In this document: one piece after another, positions 9,221-18,504 of the stretch
Position numbering within the stretch: position 1 is the first letter of the stretch
How the letters are laid out: every line of letters starts with the position of its first letter
IMG/VR virus record: IMGVR_UViG_3300042731_002249
Location: 1-64,000 of that record
Direction: 5' to 3' (one strand)
Length of the DNA: 64,000 bases
Source: a virus
Program-made: the position numbers and the translations under genes
Notes under the pieces: generated by a model
Told to the model about the DNA's origin: nothing
Seen by the model: the letters and a program-made list of their open reading frames with translations, nothing else
Database searches by the model: none

Positions 9221-11049
9221 CAACACGAATCATCTTTCCTGCGTTCTCCAGTGATGCGTATCAGCCGTTTGAGATGCGCCAGCTGGTCTCTGCGCTTGAG
9301 CTGCGGTTTCAGCAGCTTGAGGACTCCAGCATTGGCTCGACAATTCCTACCGTCGAAGATTCTCTTGGCGAGTTTGCCCCGTTGGAGCATACGCATGTCG
9401 AGGCTGACATACTCGATCTTCAGGACTACCTGCTCGACATAACAAACCAGTCAATCTTTGATCTGATCGATACGCCGGGTGCTGCTGGTGAAGGCGACGT
9501 ACTGGTGTACCGTACCGGGCTTGGTGCGTTTGCCGCTGAACCGCAAGGTGCCAGCTCGCTGAATGATCTGACTGATGTCAGTGTGCCGTTGCCGAATGAT
9601 GGTGATGTACTTACGTATAACGCCATAGCCAGTCAATGGGAGGCGCTTGGCTCTGGCACTGGTATCACCTCGCTGGCCGACCTGACCGATACCGACCTTA
9701 CCGGGCAGATTCAGTTCGACATGCTGTACAACGCGACAGGCACAGAGTGGCGTGATACTGCTGGTGCCCTTCAGTGGAACCCTGTGCTTCAGTTCCTGTC
9801 GCTGGCTTTTGATTACTCGATCAACTGGTACGACTCAACAGGGTCGATAGTCGAGATGCTGGTAATGGAGGGTGACCCTTCTGTTGTTTCCAGCGAATGG
9901 GGAACGGTAGGCACTGACTGGACCTATGTTGGTCCTTACAACATTACCACCATGCGTTCGACTGGTGTCTATCAGAGCTTCACCGCAACATTCGGCGCAG
10001 ACATCTTTCATGTTTCTGATGATGGCCTTCAGGTCCTTATCGGCGGCAACGCAGATGACGATGTTTACAGCTTCACGCTCGATAGCCCTTACGATTTTGA
10101 GAATGCCACACAGACAGGTTCGCGTGCGCTGACCAACCCATGGTACTCAGGGCAGTGGATCAACAGCGGCAACGCCTACATGATTCAGGTGGCTGCTAAC
10201 TCCGTATCCACGTACCCTTGCCCCTCGCCATACACAGTGGACAGTAGCGCTGCGTCCGCGACTGTTACAAACGCTGCGCTGGGCTTCCCCACATCAGGCG
10301 AGACTTCGTACTGGATGCCCCGCGATGGAACGCTGCTGATTGGCTGTGGTGACGATGGCACGAATAATGTGTTCAGGGTGTTCAGCCTCAGCACGCCATA
10401 CGACATCACTTCCTATTCGCTGCTTTACAATCAGCGCATGGATAACCTGACCAACGGCCCTACTGGGCAGTTTCAGGGATACCAGTTTTCTGATGATGGT
10501 CTGACGGTCATCGGCATCTTCAATCGTCGTTTCTGGATTGGCACGATGAGTGCCGCTTACGATGTCACGACGCTGAGTTTTGCGGTCGGGGCTGATAGAA
10601 ATGTACAGACTGACTCAGGCGATTCCTTTGCTGCTCAGGTACATGTCTCACCAGACGGCAATAGCCTGTATGTCCTGAGCGATGAAAATGTTAATGGCAC
10701 GATCTATGAGTACACCAAAACAACGCCAAACCCGGCGCTGCTTGGTGAGGGACTTACGGTTGGCGATGAGAATTATATAACCCGGATTGATGGTAGCAGT
10801 GTTGATGTGACTGCTACGGACTTTAATGTCACAGCAACCAATGTGGACATCAATGGTGTCGATCCATCCATACACCTTGGGGAGGTTACAGGTGGGCAGT
10901 CTTTGACTGTTGAAGTGACCTCGATTACAAATAGGACTGACATCGGTGTGGAGTGTGATCCTGCTGATGATCTTGCTATTCACGATGACGATGTTGGTGA
11001 TCTGAAACGACTCAACGCGAGCGTCATCACTGATGCAGGGAACTTCTAA
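9217..11049 (+). CDS. Tail fibre protein
   Basis: 610 residues. N-terminal 80 residues contain a short helical stretch (FEMRQLVSALELRFQQLED) and then the LNDLTDVSVP and LADLTDTDLT repeats typical of phage fibre shafts. The middle (about 230-500) has repeated beta blades with D-rich turns, looking like a propeller, and the end returns to fibre-type sequence. It starts at the ATGA overlap and is followed by two larger fibre genes, so it is likely part of the same appendage. Confidence 0.55.
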   Translation: MTTRIIFPAFSSDAYQPFEMRQLVSALELRFQQLEDSSIGSTIPTVEDSLGEFAPLEHTHVEADILDLQDYLLDITNQSIFDLIDTPGAAGEGDVLVYRTGLGAFAAEPQGASSLNDLTDVSVPLPNDGDVLTYNAIASQWEALGSGTGITSLADLTDTDLTGQIQFDMLYNATGTEWRDTAGALQWNPVLQFLSLAFDYSINWYDSTGSIVEMLVMEGDPSVVSSEWGTVGTDWTYVGPYNITTMRSTGVYQSFTATFGADIFHVSDDGLQVLIGGNADDDVYSFTLDSPYDFENATQTGSRALTNPWYSGQWINSGNAYMIQVAANSVSTYPCPSPYTVDSSAASATVTNAALGFPTSGETSYWMPRDGTLLIGCGDDGTNNVFRVFSLSTPYDITSYSLLYNQRMDNLTNGPTGQFQGYQFSDDGLTVIGIFNRRFWIGTMSAAYDVTTLSFAVGADRNVQTDSGDSFAAQVHVSPDGNSLYVLSDENVNGTIYEYTKTTPNPALLGEGLTVGDENYITRIDGSSVDVTATDFNVTATNVDINGVDPSIHLGEVTGGQSLTVEVTSITNRTDIGVECDPADDLAIHDDDVGDLKRLNASVITDAGNF

Positions 11050-13055
11050 TGGCTAACACAATCAGGATCAAACGATCTGCTTCAACGAATGAGCCGACTT
11101 CGCTCTTGCAGGGCGAGCTTGCTAACTCCGAGGTAGGCTCTCCCAGTGGTATCAATGAGCTATGGATCGGCACGACTGGTCCGACCGTATTCAAGCTCAT
11201 TCGCAACCTTAATGGTTCACCGGCTGAACCGACTGCTGGCCTTGCAGCTGCCACTCCTGTCACCGCTGACTACATGGTCTTTGAGGATGTCACTGACAGC
11301 CAAGGCAAGCGTGTGCTATTTAGCGCCACGCCGCTGAGCATCTTCAATAACGATAGCGGCTGGGAAGCTAACCAGACCATTACCACCGGTCTTGCTATTG
11401 ACGGTGCCGATGCCGGATCGACCGGTAACATTACTCTCGACTTTGCTCCTGTCGAACTCACCAACGTAGCACCTGTGGCTGCTGACCAGTTCGTCTTCAA
11501 CGACGCAACTGATGATACGCCGAAGAAACAGGTCGCCAGCTCCATTGCCCTGTCGATCTTCAATGATGACTTGGTAAAGGTAGACAGTCTTACGGCTGGC
11601 GTTGGCATCATCAACAATGGTACGGCAGCGGACCCAGACATTGCGCTGGACTTCTCTGAGCTGACGGACATGACTGGAGCAATCAGTGGAACGACTGAGC
11701 TGATTCTTCAGGATGGCACAACTGAAAGTCGCAAAGCAGCCAGCGAAATCGAGCTGCGACACTTCGACAACGACCTGTTCGGCACGACCGCTACCTTCGC
11801 ATTTGACTCAACCACAACAGCAGGTGATCCGGGTCCGGGTGAGCTTCGCTACGACAATGCGACTCCAGCCAGTGTTACCAATCTGTATATCGATGACTTG
11901 GAAGAAAACGGCAACGATTTTGCTTGGATTCTCAGCAACCTTGCCGTCAACGACATTATCGTCATCAAGAGCATTGATGATCCTGCGGACTACATGATCT
12001 GTCAGGTGGATGCGGCAACCACTGACAACACTGGCTACTGGACTGTGCCGGTCAATCCGCTATTCACTGGTACTGTTCCTACAGCAGCTGATCGTCTTTC
12101 GTTCGAGGTGCAGTGGTTCAGTCAGGGTACGGCTGGCACAGTGACTTCAGTCACGGCTGGCACCGGTCTGGTCAATAGCGGTACAGCCTCGGCTGTTGTG
12201 CTGGACTTTGATTTCAGCGAACTCACCGACATGACCGGTGCGATTGCAGGCACCACCGAGTTTATCTTGCAGGACGGCACCACTGAGAGCCGCAAAGCCG
12301 CGAGCGAGATCGACCTCGGCACGATGAACAACAACCTCGGCTGGGAAGCAAACCAGACGATCACCACCGGCACGGGTATCGATGGTGCTGATGCTGGCTC
12401 CAGCGGCAACATCACGTTGTCTCTGGCCCTTGATGAGCTGGGCGTGACCACGCCTACTGGCGCGGACTGGCTGGCGTTTGACGACGCAGGCACGTCGAGT
12501 AAGGCGCTAATCAGCTCGTTCGATGTTGGCCTGTTCAACAACGCCACGGCTGAGTACGTCAGCGAGAATGACACCATTGTTGTGGCTGACTGGAACTGGG
12601 TACTCGATGAAGACACCCTGTCGTCTGACTCTGATGTTCATGTGCCTACGCAGCAGTCTGTCAAGGCGTATGTTGACGCGGCAGTCACTGGCGGTCTTGT
12701 CTACAAGGGTGGCTTCGACCCGACTGCGAGCGCAGGCGCAGGTAGCCCTGATCTCGACTCGATCACTTCCACAACGGGTGATACCTACACGGTCACGGTC
12801 GCAGGCACGTACAACTGGACCACGGGTTCGGCGGTACTGGAAGTCGGTGATGTCCTGATCGCTGAAGCTGACGGCGTACTGAACAACGTCAACCAGTGGA
12901 CCATCGTGCAGAACAACATTGGCCAAGCATCCGAGTCCGCAGCAGGTTATGCTGAGCTGGCAACGCAGACCGAGACCGACAACGCGACTGACGACCTGCG
13001 CATTGTCACTCCGCTGAAGTTGCACAACACAACATTCGATGGTGGCACGTTCTAA
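11049..13055 (+). CDS. Modular tail fibre protein with internal repeats
   Basis: 668 residues. The N-terminus MANTIRIKRSAS matches the start of the next gene (MANTFILKRSNT), which marks a shared virion-docking module. Two internal units recur: FSELTDMTGAI..DGTTESRKAASEI (about residues 202 and 389) and GWEANQTITTG..GADAGS. A C-terminal region contains DVHVPTQQSVKAYVDAAV, a frequent phage fibre motif that precedes the trimer tip. It probably forms a trimeric receptor-binding fibre. The start codon overlaps the previous stop. Confidence 0.65.
   Translation: MANTIRIKRSASTNEPTSLLQGELANSEVGSPSGINELWIGTTGPTVFKLIRNLNGSPAEPTAGLAAATPVTADYMVFEDVTDSQGKRVLFSATPLSIFNNDSGWEANQTITTGLAIDGADAGSTGNITLDFAPVELTNVAPVAADQFVFNDATDDTPKKQVASSIALSIFNDDLVKVDSLTAGVGIINNGTAADPDIALDFSELTDMTGAISGTTELILQDGTTESRKAASEIELRHFDNDLFGTTATFAFDSTTTAGDPGPGELRYDNATPASVTNLYIDDLEENGNDFAWILSNLAVNDIIVIKSIDDPADYMICQVDAATTDNTGYWTVPVNPLFTGTVPTAADRLSFEVQWFSQGTAGTVTSVTAGTGLVNSGTASAVVLDFDFSELTDMTGAIAGTTEFILQDGTTESRKAASEIDLGTMNNNLGWEANQTITTGTGIDGADAGSSGNITLSLALDELGVTTPTGADWLAFDDAGTSSKALISSFDVGLFNNATAEYVSENDTIVVADWNWVLDEDTLSSDSDVHVPTQQSVKAYVDAAVTGGLVYKGGFDPTASAGAGSPDLDSITSTTGDTYTVTVAGTYNWTTGSAVLEVGDVLIAEADGVLNNVNQWTIVQNNIGQASESAAGYAELATQTETDNATDDLRIVTPLKLHNTTFDGGTF
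11652..11756 (+). repeat. Fibre repeat unit, copy 1 (copy 2 at 12213-12317)
   Basis: Both 105-base segments encode nearly the same 35 residues beginning FSELTDMTGAI and ending AASEI plus two more residues. They lie in one reading frame about 560 bases apart, so they are a coding duplication within the fibre shaft rather than a mobile repeat. The DNA has drifted more than the protein, which indicates selection on the protein. Confidence 0.8.
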
Positions 13056-13064
13056 GGAGAACCT

Positions 13065-16007
13065 GTGGCCAACACGTTCATACTGAAGCGCAGCAACACG
13101 CTGAGCGATGTTCCCACGGCTGGCCAGCTGGTCGAGGGCGAGCTTGCGATCAACACCAATCCCGCCGACCGGAAGCTCTACTCGAAGGATTCCGGTGGCA
13201 CGGTGTTCGAGATTGGCGCATTTCAGACTTATGCCGATACCGGCTTTGAGATTCGCAGTGCTACCAACACCGATGCCGAAGACCGCCTTATAGAGTTCAC
13301 TTACTCTGATAGTACGGTACGTGGCTTGATCGGTTATACCGCTGGCTCTGAACTTGAGATCACTAACCGAGTCCACGGCGCAGACATCGTGATGTTTGCT
13401 GAGGACAACGCTGGTAACGAGAAGCGTGCATTCCTTTATGACCCCGACACAGGCAACACTTTTCTTGGTGATGACGGCTGGGAGTTTGCGACTTCGCAAG
13501 GCCCGACTGTTGCAGAGGATAATTATGTTCTGACCTACGATCATACGTCTGGTGTGATAGGACTTGAACCAGTAGCTGGCGGCGGTAATGTTTCCAATAC
13601 CGGGACACCTGTTGATGGACAGATTGCGGTCTGGACTGATGCCACGACGATTGAGGGCACGGCAGAACTGACATTGACAGTCGGCGCTACCACGATCCTT
13701 GAGCTGAGAGATAACCCAGAGCAAGCAAGGGCGCAGCTTCGCGTGGCAGATAACCGGATCGAGCTTGGCTCTGTTGCTGACGAAGCAATCCTTCTTGATA
13801 CGGATGATTTGCTGGTTGGGACAGGGGTAGGTACAAATTTCGACCTACAAATGTCAGACAGCCCGAGCAACGCAAAAACCGGCGTTAGCGGCTATGGTTT
13901 GTGGTGGGCAGATTCATCAACATGGTCGAGTCAGTACCCTGCATTCACCGACGAGAACAGCAACAACTACATCATGGTGGACTTGCATCAGTTGCCGATG
14001 CAGTTCTCGACACTTACTACTGCTGGTGATCCTTCGACTGGCTATTTCCGCTTTAATAATGCGACCCCCGCCAGTGTCACAGCCATTTATGTCGATGACT
14101 TGGATCACCATGCTGACGCGATTCAGCAGTGGGCGCTGCTGTCTGCTGGCGATCTCATCACGATTCGCAATGGCAATGACAGAACGAAATACTGGCAGGG
14201 CACGGTTGACTCTACCGTTGACAATACCGGCTGGTGGACAATCAACGTCACTCATGTCTCGTCGAACACGCTGTTCACCAGTACCACGTTCTGCGAATTT
14301 GATATTCAGTATCTTAGTCAAGCAGGTAGCGGCAATGTTTCCAATACTGGCACACCAGCCAATAATCAAGTTGCTGTCTGGACTGATGCGACAACGATTG
14401 AAGGTGATCCCGATTTTACGTGGACCGGAACTACGCTCAGCATTGGCAACAACATATTTCAGCTCTCAGATGGGACCGACACATTTTCTTTAAGCGCGAC
14501 CTCTGGTGTCCTCGATCTGACGACTACAGGCGGCGCTACATCTTTTGATATTGGCCTGAATGTATTTGCTAGCACTCTACGCTTGACGCAGCGCGGTACT
14601 GCGCCGACAAATACAGCAGCTACTGGTTACTTCTGGGTCCGTGACGATGACCCAACCACGCCATGGTTTACCGACGATGTTTCCGGTGATTTGCCACTTG
14701 GTTACAACGCCATGCCGCCTGTCACTATCAGCGCCAGCCAGAACTTCCTACTGGCAGAGGTCGGCAAGCTGCTGCATAAGTCTTCAGGCGGCGCTGTAAC
14801 GCTGACCTGCGCCCAAGACGCTGACACGTGGGATGGCGCGACATGGGTGGTGCATAACGATGACACCGAAGACCTGACCATCGCAGCCGGTGCATCAGTC
14901 ACTGTGTACTGGATAGAGGCCGGATCAGCCCCAGCGGCTGGCAGCGTTACTGTGTCGCAGGGCGGCATAGTCACCGTGTACAAGCTCAGCAATACCGAGT
15001 TCTGGGTATGGGGAGCAAAAGAAGCGGCAGCTGGTGGCGGCATATCGAACGTGGTCGAGGATACCACTCCGCAGCTGGGTGGCACCCTCGACTCGAACAC
15101 GCACGACATCTGGATGAAAGACAATGACCAGATTCAGTTCGGTTCGGCTACAGGCGGCGATGCCATCATGTATTTTGATGGTGTCGATGATCTACGTATT
15201 GTCCTCGATGATACTCAGAATTTCCGCGTTCTTGGCGGTACATCAAGCGCTGAGGCGATGCTTAACTGCCTTGCAAATGGTGAAGTCGGCATTTACTACA
15301 ATGGCGCAATAAAGCTATCGACAACAAACACTGGAGTTAATGTCACTGGCACGATCACCGCTGATGGCCTTGACATGGATGACAACCAAATCCTTACGCT
15401 GGGAACTGGTGACGATGTAGATATTTACTTCAACACAGTCGATCTTCAGATTGACATGAACTCTGGTGTTGACTTCCGTGTACGCGGTGGTGCTGCCCTT
15501 GATGACATGATTGTCGCTCTTGCTGACGCTGGTGTTGAGCTGTATTGGAACGACGTTAGGGCGCTTTACACTCAGCAATACAATGCTAATGGGAACACGT
15601 CATCAGCAGCGATTGAAGATCACGTTGGGGTAGAGCGCGATGTTGGTTTCAATGATCTGCGCTTGGTGTCAAACAACCCGGCATCCGTATCGGTAAGTGA
15701 GGCTCACATTGGGGGTGTCATCTACGCGGATGACAACACAGGGTTCACGGTGACGTTGCCTTCCAGCACAACCTCTTTCCCGATTGGTGGTGTGATCACG
15801 ATTATCAATGCCAACACGTCTGTTGCGATCACGGTGGCAGATCAGGCTTCGTACACCTGCTTCTATCTGGATGGAAGCACGAGAACCGATATTGCTGGTA
15901 CAGCTACGATTGCAGCGGGTGGCGTAGCAACCATCTGGAGACAAACCACGGGTGGAACGTCAACAGAGCGCACGTACCTAATGTGGGGCAACGGGATCAC
16001 TCCATGA
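13065..16007 (+). CDS. Large modular tail fibre protein
   Basis: 980 residues, GTG start with AAGGAGA just upstream. The N-terminal docking module and a central module (NATPASVTAIYVDDL) are shared with the preceding fibre gene. The 25-residue unit GNVSNTGTP..WTDATTIEG occurs twice. The C-terminal 200 residues hold a beta region ending in an SFPIGGVITIINA type segment common in phage fibres. It likely forms the main receptor-binding fibre. No enzymatic motif or self-cleaving chaperone end is visible here. Confidence 0.65.
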   Translation: MANTFILKRSNTLSDVPTAGQLVEGELAINTNPADRKLYSKDSGGTVFEIGAFQTYADTGFEIRSATNTDAEDRLIEFTYSDSTVRGLIGYTAGSELEITNRVHGADIVMFAEDNAGNEKRAFLYDPDTGNTFLGDDGWEFATSQGPTVAEDNYVLTYDHTSGVIGLEPVAGGGNVSNTGTPVDGQIAVWTDATTIEGTAELTLTVGATTILELRDNPEQARAQLRVADNRIELGSVADEAILLDTDDLLVGTGVGTNFDLQMSDSPSNAKTGVSGYGLWWADSSTWSSQYPAFTDENSNNYIMVDLHQLPMQFSTLTTAGDPSTGYFRFNNATPASVTAIYVDDLDHHADAIQQWALLSAGDLITIRNGNDRTKYWQGTVDSTVDNTGWWTINVTHVSSNTLFTSTTFCEFDIQYLSQAGSGNVSNTGTPANNQVAVWTDATTIEGDPDFTWTGTTLSIGNNIFQLSDGTDTFSLSATSGVLDLTTTGGATSFDIGLNVFASTLRLTQRGTAPTNTAATGYFWVRDDDPTTPWFTDDVSGDLPLGYNAMPPVTISASQNFLLAEVGKLLHKSSGGAVTLTCAQDADTWDGATWVVHNDDTEDLTIAAGASVTVYWIEAGSAPAAGSVTVSQGGIVTVYKLSNTEFWVWGAKEAAAGGGISNVVEDTTPQLGGTLDSNTHDIWMKDNDQIQFGSATGGDAIMYFDGVDDLRIVLDDTQNFRVLGGTSSAEAMLNCLANGEVGIYYNGAIKLSTTNTGVNVTGTITADGLDMDDNQILTLGTGDDVDIYFNTVDLQIDMNSGVDFRVRGGAALDDMIVALADAGVELYWNDVRALYTQQYNANGNTSSAAIEDHVGVERDVGFNDLRLVSNNPASVSVSEAHIGGVIYADDNTGFTVTLPSSTTSFPIGGVITIINANTSVAITVADQASYTCFYLDGSTRTDIAGTATIAAGGVATIWRQTTGGTSTERTYLMWGNGITP
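13584..13658 (+). repeat. Fibre repeat unit, copy 1 (copy 2 at 14331-14405)
   Basis: Each 75-base copy encodes the 25-residue unit beginning GNVSNTGTP and ending DATTIEG, in the same frame of the large fibre gene and about 750 bases apart. It marks a duplicated shaft module. Confidence 0.75.
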
Positions 16008-16870
16008 GTGTTAGTTCATTTCCTCACGGGATCATGGCGGCTGCTGGCGCAGGAGGCGGCGCTGCTACAGTTAGTCTAAACACAACCAACATCTCAAGGC
16101 AAAGCGCGATCAGCACGACTTATGCCAACTTGCAATACAACTCCAGCGGAGAAGAGTTTACTAACAGCAGTTACACGGACAACTTCAACACCAGTCGTGG
16201 TGACTGGCTTGATTCTGGCAGTGCGTCAAATGTTTGGCTGGAGCGAACAATCAACAGCGGCTCGTTGTTTTCTGATCCCGGCAGTGGGCGATTAAACATG
16301 GCGACAACCCGATCCTTCAAGGTTCGTGATACCAATATCGGATCGGGTAGCGTATCTGCCAATTTGGACATTGAGATGTGGGATGCTGCATCTGGCGGCA
16401 GTACACTTGATAGTGTTGCTGGCCTGACCTTGACTGCTAACTATTTTGATCCGTGTCCACTTTGCTGTTTCCCGCCAGAAACGATGATATGGATGGGAGA
16501 TGAGACGCATAAGCCTATTGGCAAGATTAAGGCTGGTGAGACCATTCGGCTTCAGAATTGTTTAGAAAAGGTTGGCGAAGTCATCGTGCGCGAGAACAGA
16601 CCAATGGCCAAACTCAGGTTTGCTGATGACCGTGAGCTTATTCTGTCGGTCGATCACCCGATCTACGTGAAAGGGAAAGGCATGGCAGCGATCAACACAG
16701 AGACTCACTACAAGGGTGATCTGGCGAAGGAGCTTGAAGTTGGTGACTATGGTCTGACGGAATCAGGCTTGCTCATCAAGCTGGTGTCCATTGAGACCTA
16801 CGACTACCCCGGCAAGGTTTATACGTTTAGCAACTCGCGGTTTTTTGCGAATGGGATCATGGTGTACTGA
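16004..16870 (+). CDS. Tail protein with C-terminal Hint (hedgehog/intein) domain
   Basis: 288 residues starting at the ATGA overlap. Residues 1-150 are a Ser/Thr-rich beta region of fibre type. From Cys155 to the end is a Hint domain: CFPPETMIWMGD with IGKIKAGETI (block A), LILSVDHPIYVKG with His218 (block B) and VYTFSNSRFFANGIMVY (block F/G). Hint domains attack their own N-terminal peptide bond through the Cys. The usual C-terminal Asn and C-extein are absent: the chain ends right after the last strand. So N-side cleavage or ester formation is possible, but not splicing. Two further Cys (151, 154) lie just before the active Cys. Confidence 0.8.
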   Translation: MSVSSFPHGIMAAAGAGGGAATVSLNTTNISRQSAISTTYANLQYNSSGEEFTNSSYTDNFNTSRGDWLDSGSASNVWLERTINSGSLFSDPGSGRLNMATTRSFKVRDTNIGSGSVSANLDIEMWDAASGGSTLDSVAGLTLTANYFDPCPLCCFPPETMIWMGDETHKPIGKIKAGETIRLQNCLEKVGEVIVRENRPMAKLRFADDRELILSVDHPIYVKGKGMAAINTETHYKGDLAKELEVGDYGLTESGLLIKLVSIETYDYPGKVYTFSNSRFFANGIMVY

Positions 16871-17070
16871 TGCCGCAGATAATCATTGATCGGCAAAGGT
16901 TGGATTCTGGCGATCCACCGGTTGTCGTCATTACCGCAAACAAAGTTGAGTATGCCAATGAAGTTGTAATCGAAGGCACGTGCCGGATCACTGGCGTTGC
17001 TGCTGGCAAGCCGCAAATTGGCAGCGCAAGAGTTTGGATCGAAACCGACTCGGCGGTGAAGTGCTTATGA
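16870..17070 (+). CDS. Small protein of unknown function
   Basis: 66 residues, beta-rich (VVVITANKVEYANEVVIEG), no signal peptide or membrane segment. Start codon overlaps the Hint-protein stop (TGATG), and its own stop overlaps the next start (ATGA), so it is translationally coupled in the tail cluster. It may be a small partner of the Hint-tailed protein; no family is recognised. Confidence 0.5.
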   Translation: MPQIIIDRQRLDSGDPPVVVITANKVEYANEVVIEGTCRITGVAAGKPQIGSARVWIETDSAVKCL

Positions 17071-17672
17071 GCATCATGCACGCATCATCCACGGTTGCTA
17101 ATGCTGCTGGAGCAGTCGGATTTAGCCCAACCATTTTCGGCAGGATAAATGCGAATGGTTTGGTTGCTGAAGGCCGTGATCAGGAATTTGCTGTCGGCGC
17201 TCCCGGCCCGAATGCTTCATGCGACGTTGCTATCTGGGTCATCCAGACATCGGATAACTGCTACATTCGAGTCGGCATCAATGACGATCCTAATCTTGTA
17301 AACACTTGGTACAACACAAGTGGCACATCACAAGGTGATCCGGGCAATACCAATACCACAGGCGCGACCGTCTACGAGCTTGGTGAGCAGTGCGACACTG
17401 TTACGATTGATCACACTGAGACCACAGATTCTGGAAGCCCAACTTTTACAAACCCACCCAGCGGCGGCACATACACCGACAACTCGTCCTTCAGTCCGAC
17501 AACGGATACCAAGTACGGCAGGGAGATTCAGGTGCTGGACGTGTCTTCGACCAGCCTGCTTGCCGAAGAAGGAACTTGCACGTTCGCGGTCACGTTTGCC
17601 AAGACTGGCTACGACAACGCTACCGTTACTTTTTCAATCAAAGCGAGAGCGCTCGCAAACTGGGAACCATAG
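17067..17672 (+). CDS. Structural protein of unknown function
   Basis: 201 residues, started at the ATGA overlap. The protein is rich in Thr, Ser, Gly and Asn and reads as beta-sandwich, with a C-terminal segment TCTFAVTFAKTGYDNATVTF that looks like an immunoglobulin-like edge. Such small domains commonly decorate phage tails. Function is inferred from position. Confidence 0.5.
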   Translation: MSIMHASSTVANAAGAVGFSPTIFGRINANGLVAEGRDQEFAVGAPGPNASCDVAIWVIQTSDNCYIRVGINDDPNLVNTWYNTSGTSQGDPGNTNTTGATVYELGEQCDTVTIDHTETTDSGSPTFTNPPSGGTYTDNSSFSPTTDTKYGREIQVLDVSSTSLLAEEGTCTFAVTFAKTGYDNATVTFSIKARALANWEP

Positions 17673-17681
17673 GAGAAAACC

Positions 17682-17855
17682 ATGGATATGTTGATGCAGG
17701 AATACGCTGGAATGCCACTGTTGGGTTGGGCTGCGCTGGGGGCATTCGTCCTCTTCGTGGGCTACCGGATTTACAAATCGAAGAGTCGTAAGCGTGGTGG
17801 CACTGGCGGCAGCGGTGGCGGCAGCGGTGGAAACCGCCCGACTCACCACAAGTAG
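17682..17855 (+). CDS. Small membrane protein
   Basis: 57 residues encoded from an ATG with AGGAGAAAAC just upstream. One transmembrane helix spans about residues 12-29 (MPLLGWAALGAFVLFVGYRI), followed by a basic stretch and a Gly/Ser-rich tail ending PTHHK. The topology is a single-pass anchor with a flexible cytoplasmic or periplasmic tail. It lies in the tail region, not in the lysis cassette, so a role in DNA entry or virion assembly at the membrane is possible. Confidence 0.6.
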   Translation: MDMLMQEYAGMPLLGWAALGAFVLFVGYRIYKSKSRKRGGTGGSGGGSGGNRPTHHK

Positions 17856-17864
17856 GAGACGGCT

Positions 17865-17984
17865 ATGTTTATGTTTATACTTGGAATGGTGGCAGGTGGG
17901 CTGATTGTGGCCCTCACCCCACCCGAAATCGAAGACAAGCTACGGGTCTGGATTATCAGCCAGTGGCAAAAAGTCACCAAATAG
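17865..17984 (+). CDS. Very small membrane protein
   Basis: 39 residues from an ATG preceded by GGAGACGGCT. A hydrophobic helix covers residues 1-17 (MFMFILGMVAGGLIVAL), then a short amphipathic end (LRVWIISQWQKVTK). Tightly placed 9 bases after the preceding membrane protein gene and 7 bases before the GNAT gene. No family recognised. Confidence 0.5.
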   Translation: MFMFILGMVAGGLIVALTPPEIEDKLRVWIISQWQKVTK

Positions 17985-17991
17985 GGGTAAA

Positions 17992-18504
17992 ATGACAACT
18001 GTAAAGATCAGACCGGCTAAGCCCTTGGACACCTCGAATATCGCTCGACTCCTGATCGAGTGCCATGAAGGGGGAAGCGCTTACCCACCCGTTGATCAAC
18101 CCACCGGAATCCGGTGGATAACACAGACCCTCACCGAAGGCTTCGTGGTTGTAGCCGATGTGTCTGGCAGGCTGGTGGGTTCACTGGCTCTTACAAACTA
18201 CCAATTTCCGTGGTCACCCAAGTGGTATTTGTATTTGGAGTGGCTTTACGTGCAGAGGAAGTTTCGTAAGGGTGGAGCGTTCGAGGCGCTGTTGACAGCT
18301 GCTCACGCCTACGCTGATGAACACGATGCACCTTTGTTGGCCGGTGTGTCAGCTGGGGATGCCAGAGTGCTGCTAAAGGACAGGATGTTCGAGCAGCACG
18401 GCTACCAGTACATCGGCGGCGACTTCATCAGGAGTGAAGCCAGTGGGCAGCAGCAAGTCCAAGAAGAAAACAACCTCGACGTACACGCCACCAGCATGGG
18501 TTGA
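17992..18504 (+). CDS. GNAT-family N-acetyltransferase
   Basis: 170 residues. Start ATG 17992 follows GGGGTAAA. The pattern is GNAT: helix after the N-terminal strand (NIARLLIECHEG), central strands FVVVADVSGRLVGSLAL and YLYLEWLYVQRKFRKGGAFEALL, the latter matching motif A that binds acetyl-CoA (R/K-K-G-G-A). A FEQHGYQYIGGDF end is also family-typical. It would transfer an acetyl group to an amine, on an unknown target. GNAT genes recur in the virion-gene region of podophages. The next gene starts inside its end. Confidence 0.7.
   Translation: MTTVKIRPAKPLDTSNIARLLIECHEGGSAYPPVDQPTGIRWITQTLTEGFVVVADVSGRLVGSLALTNYQFPWSPKWYLYLEWLYVQRKFRKGGAFEALLTAAHAYADEHDAPLLAGVSAGDARVLLKDRMFEQHGYQYIGGDFIRSEASGQQQVQEENNLDVHATSMG

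Noticed and set aside
12507-13724. 405-residue open frame on the minus strand
   Set aside because: Lies opposite two well-supported fibre genes; it is a product of Asp/Thr/Gly codon bias and has no ribosome site.
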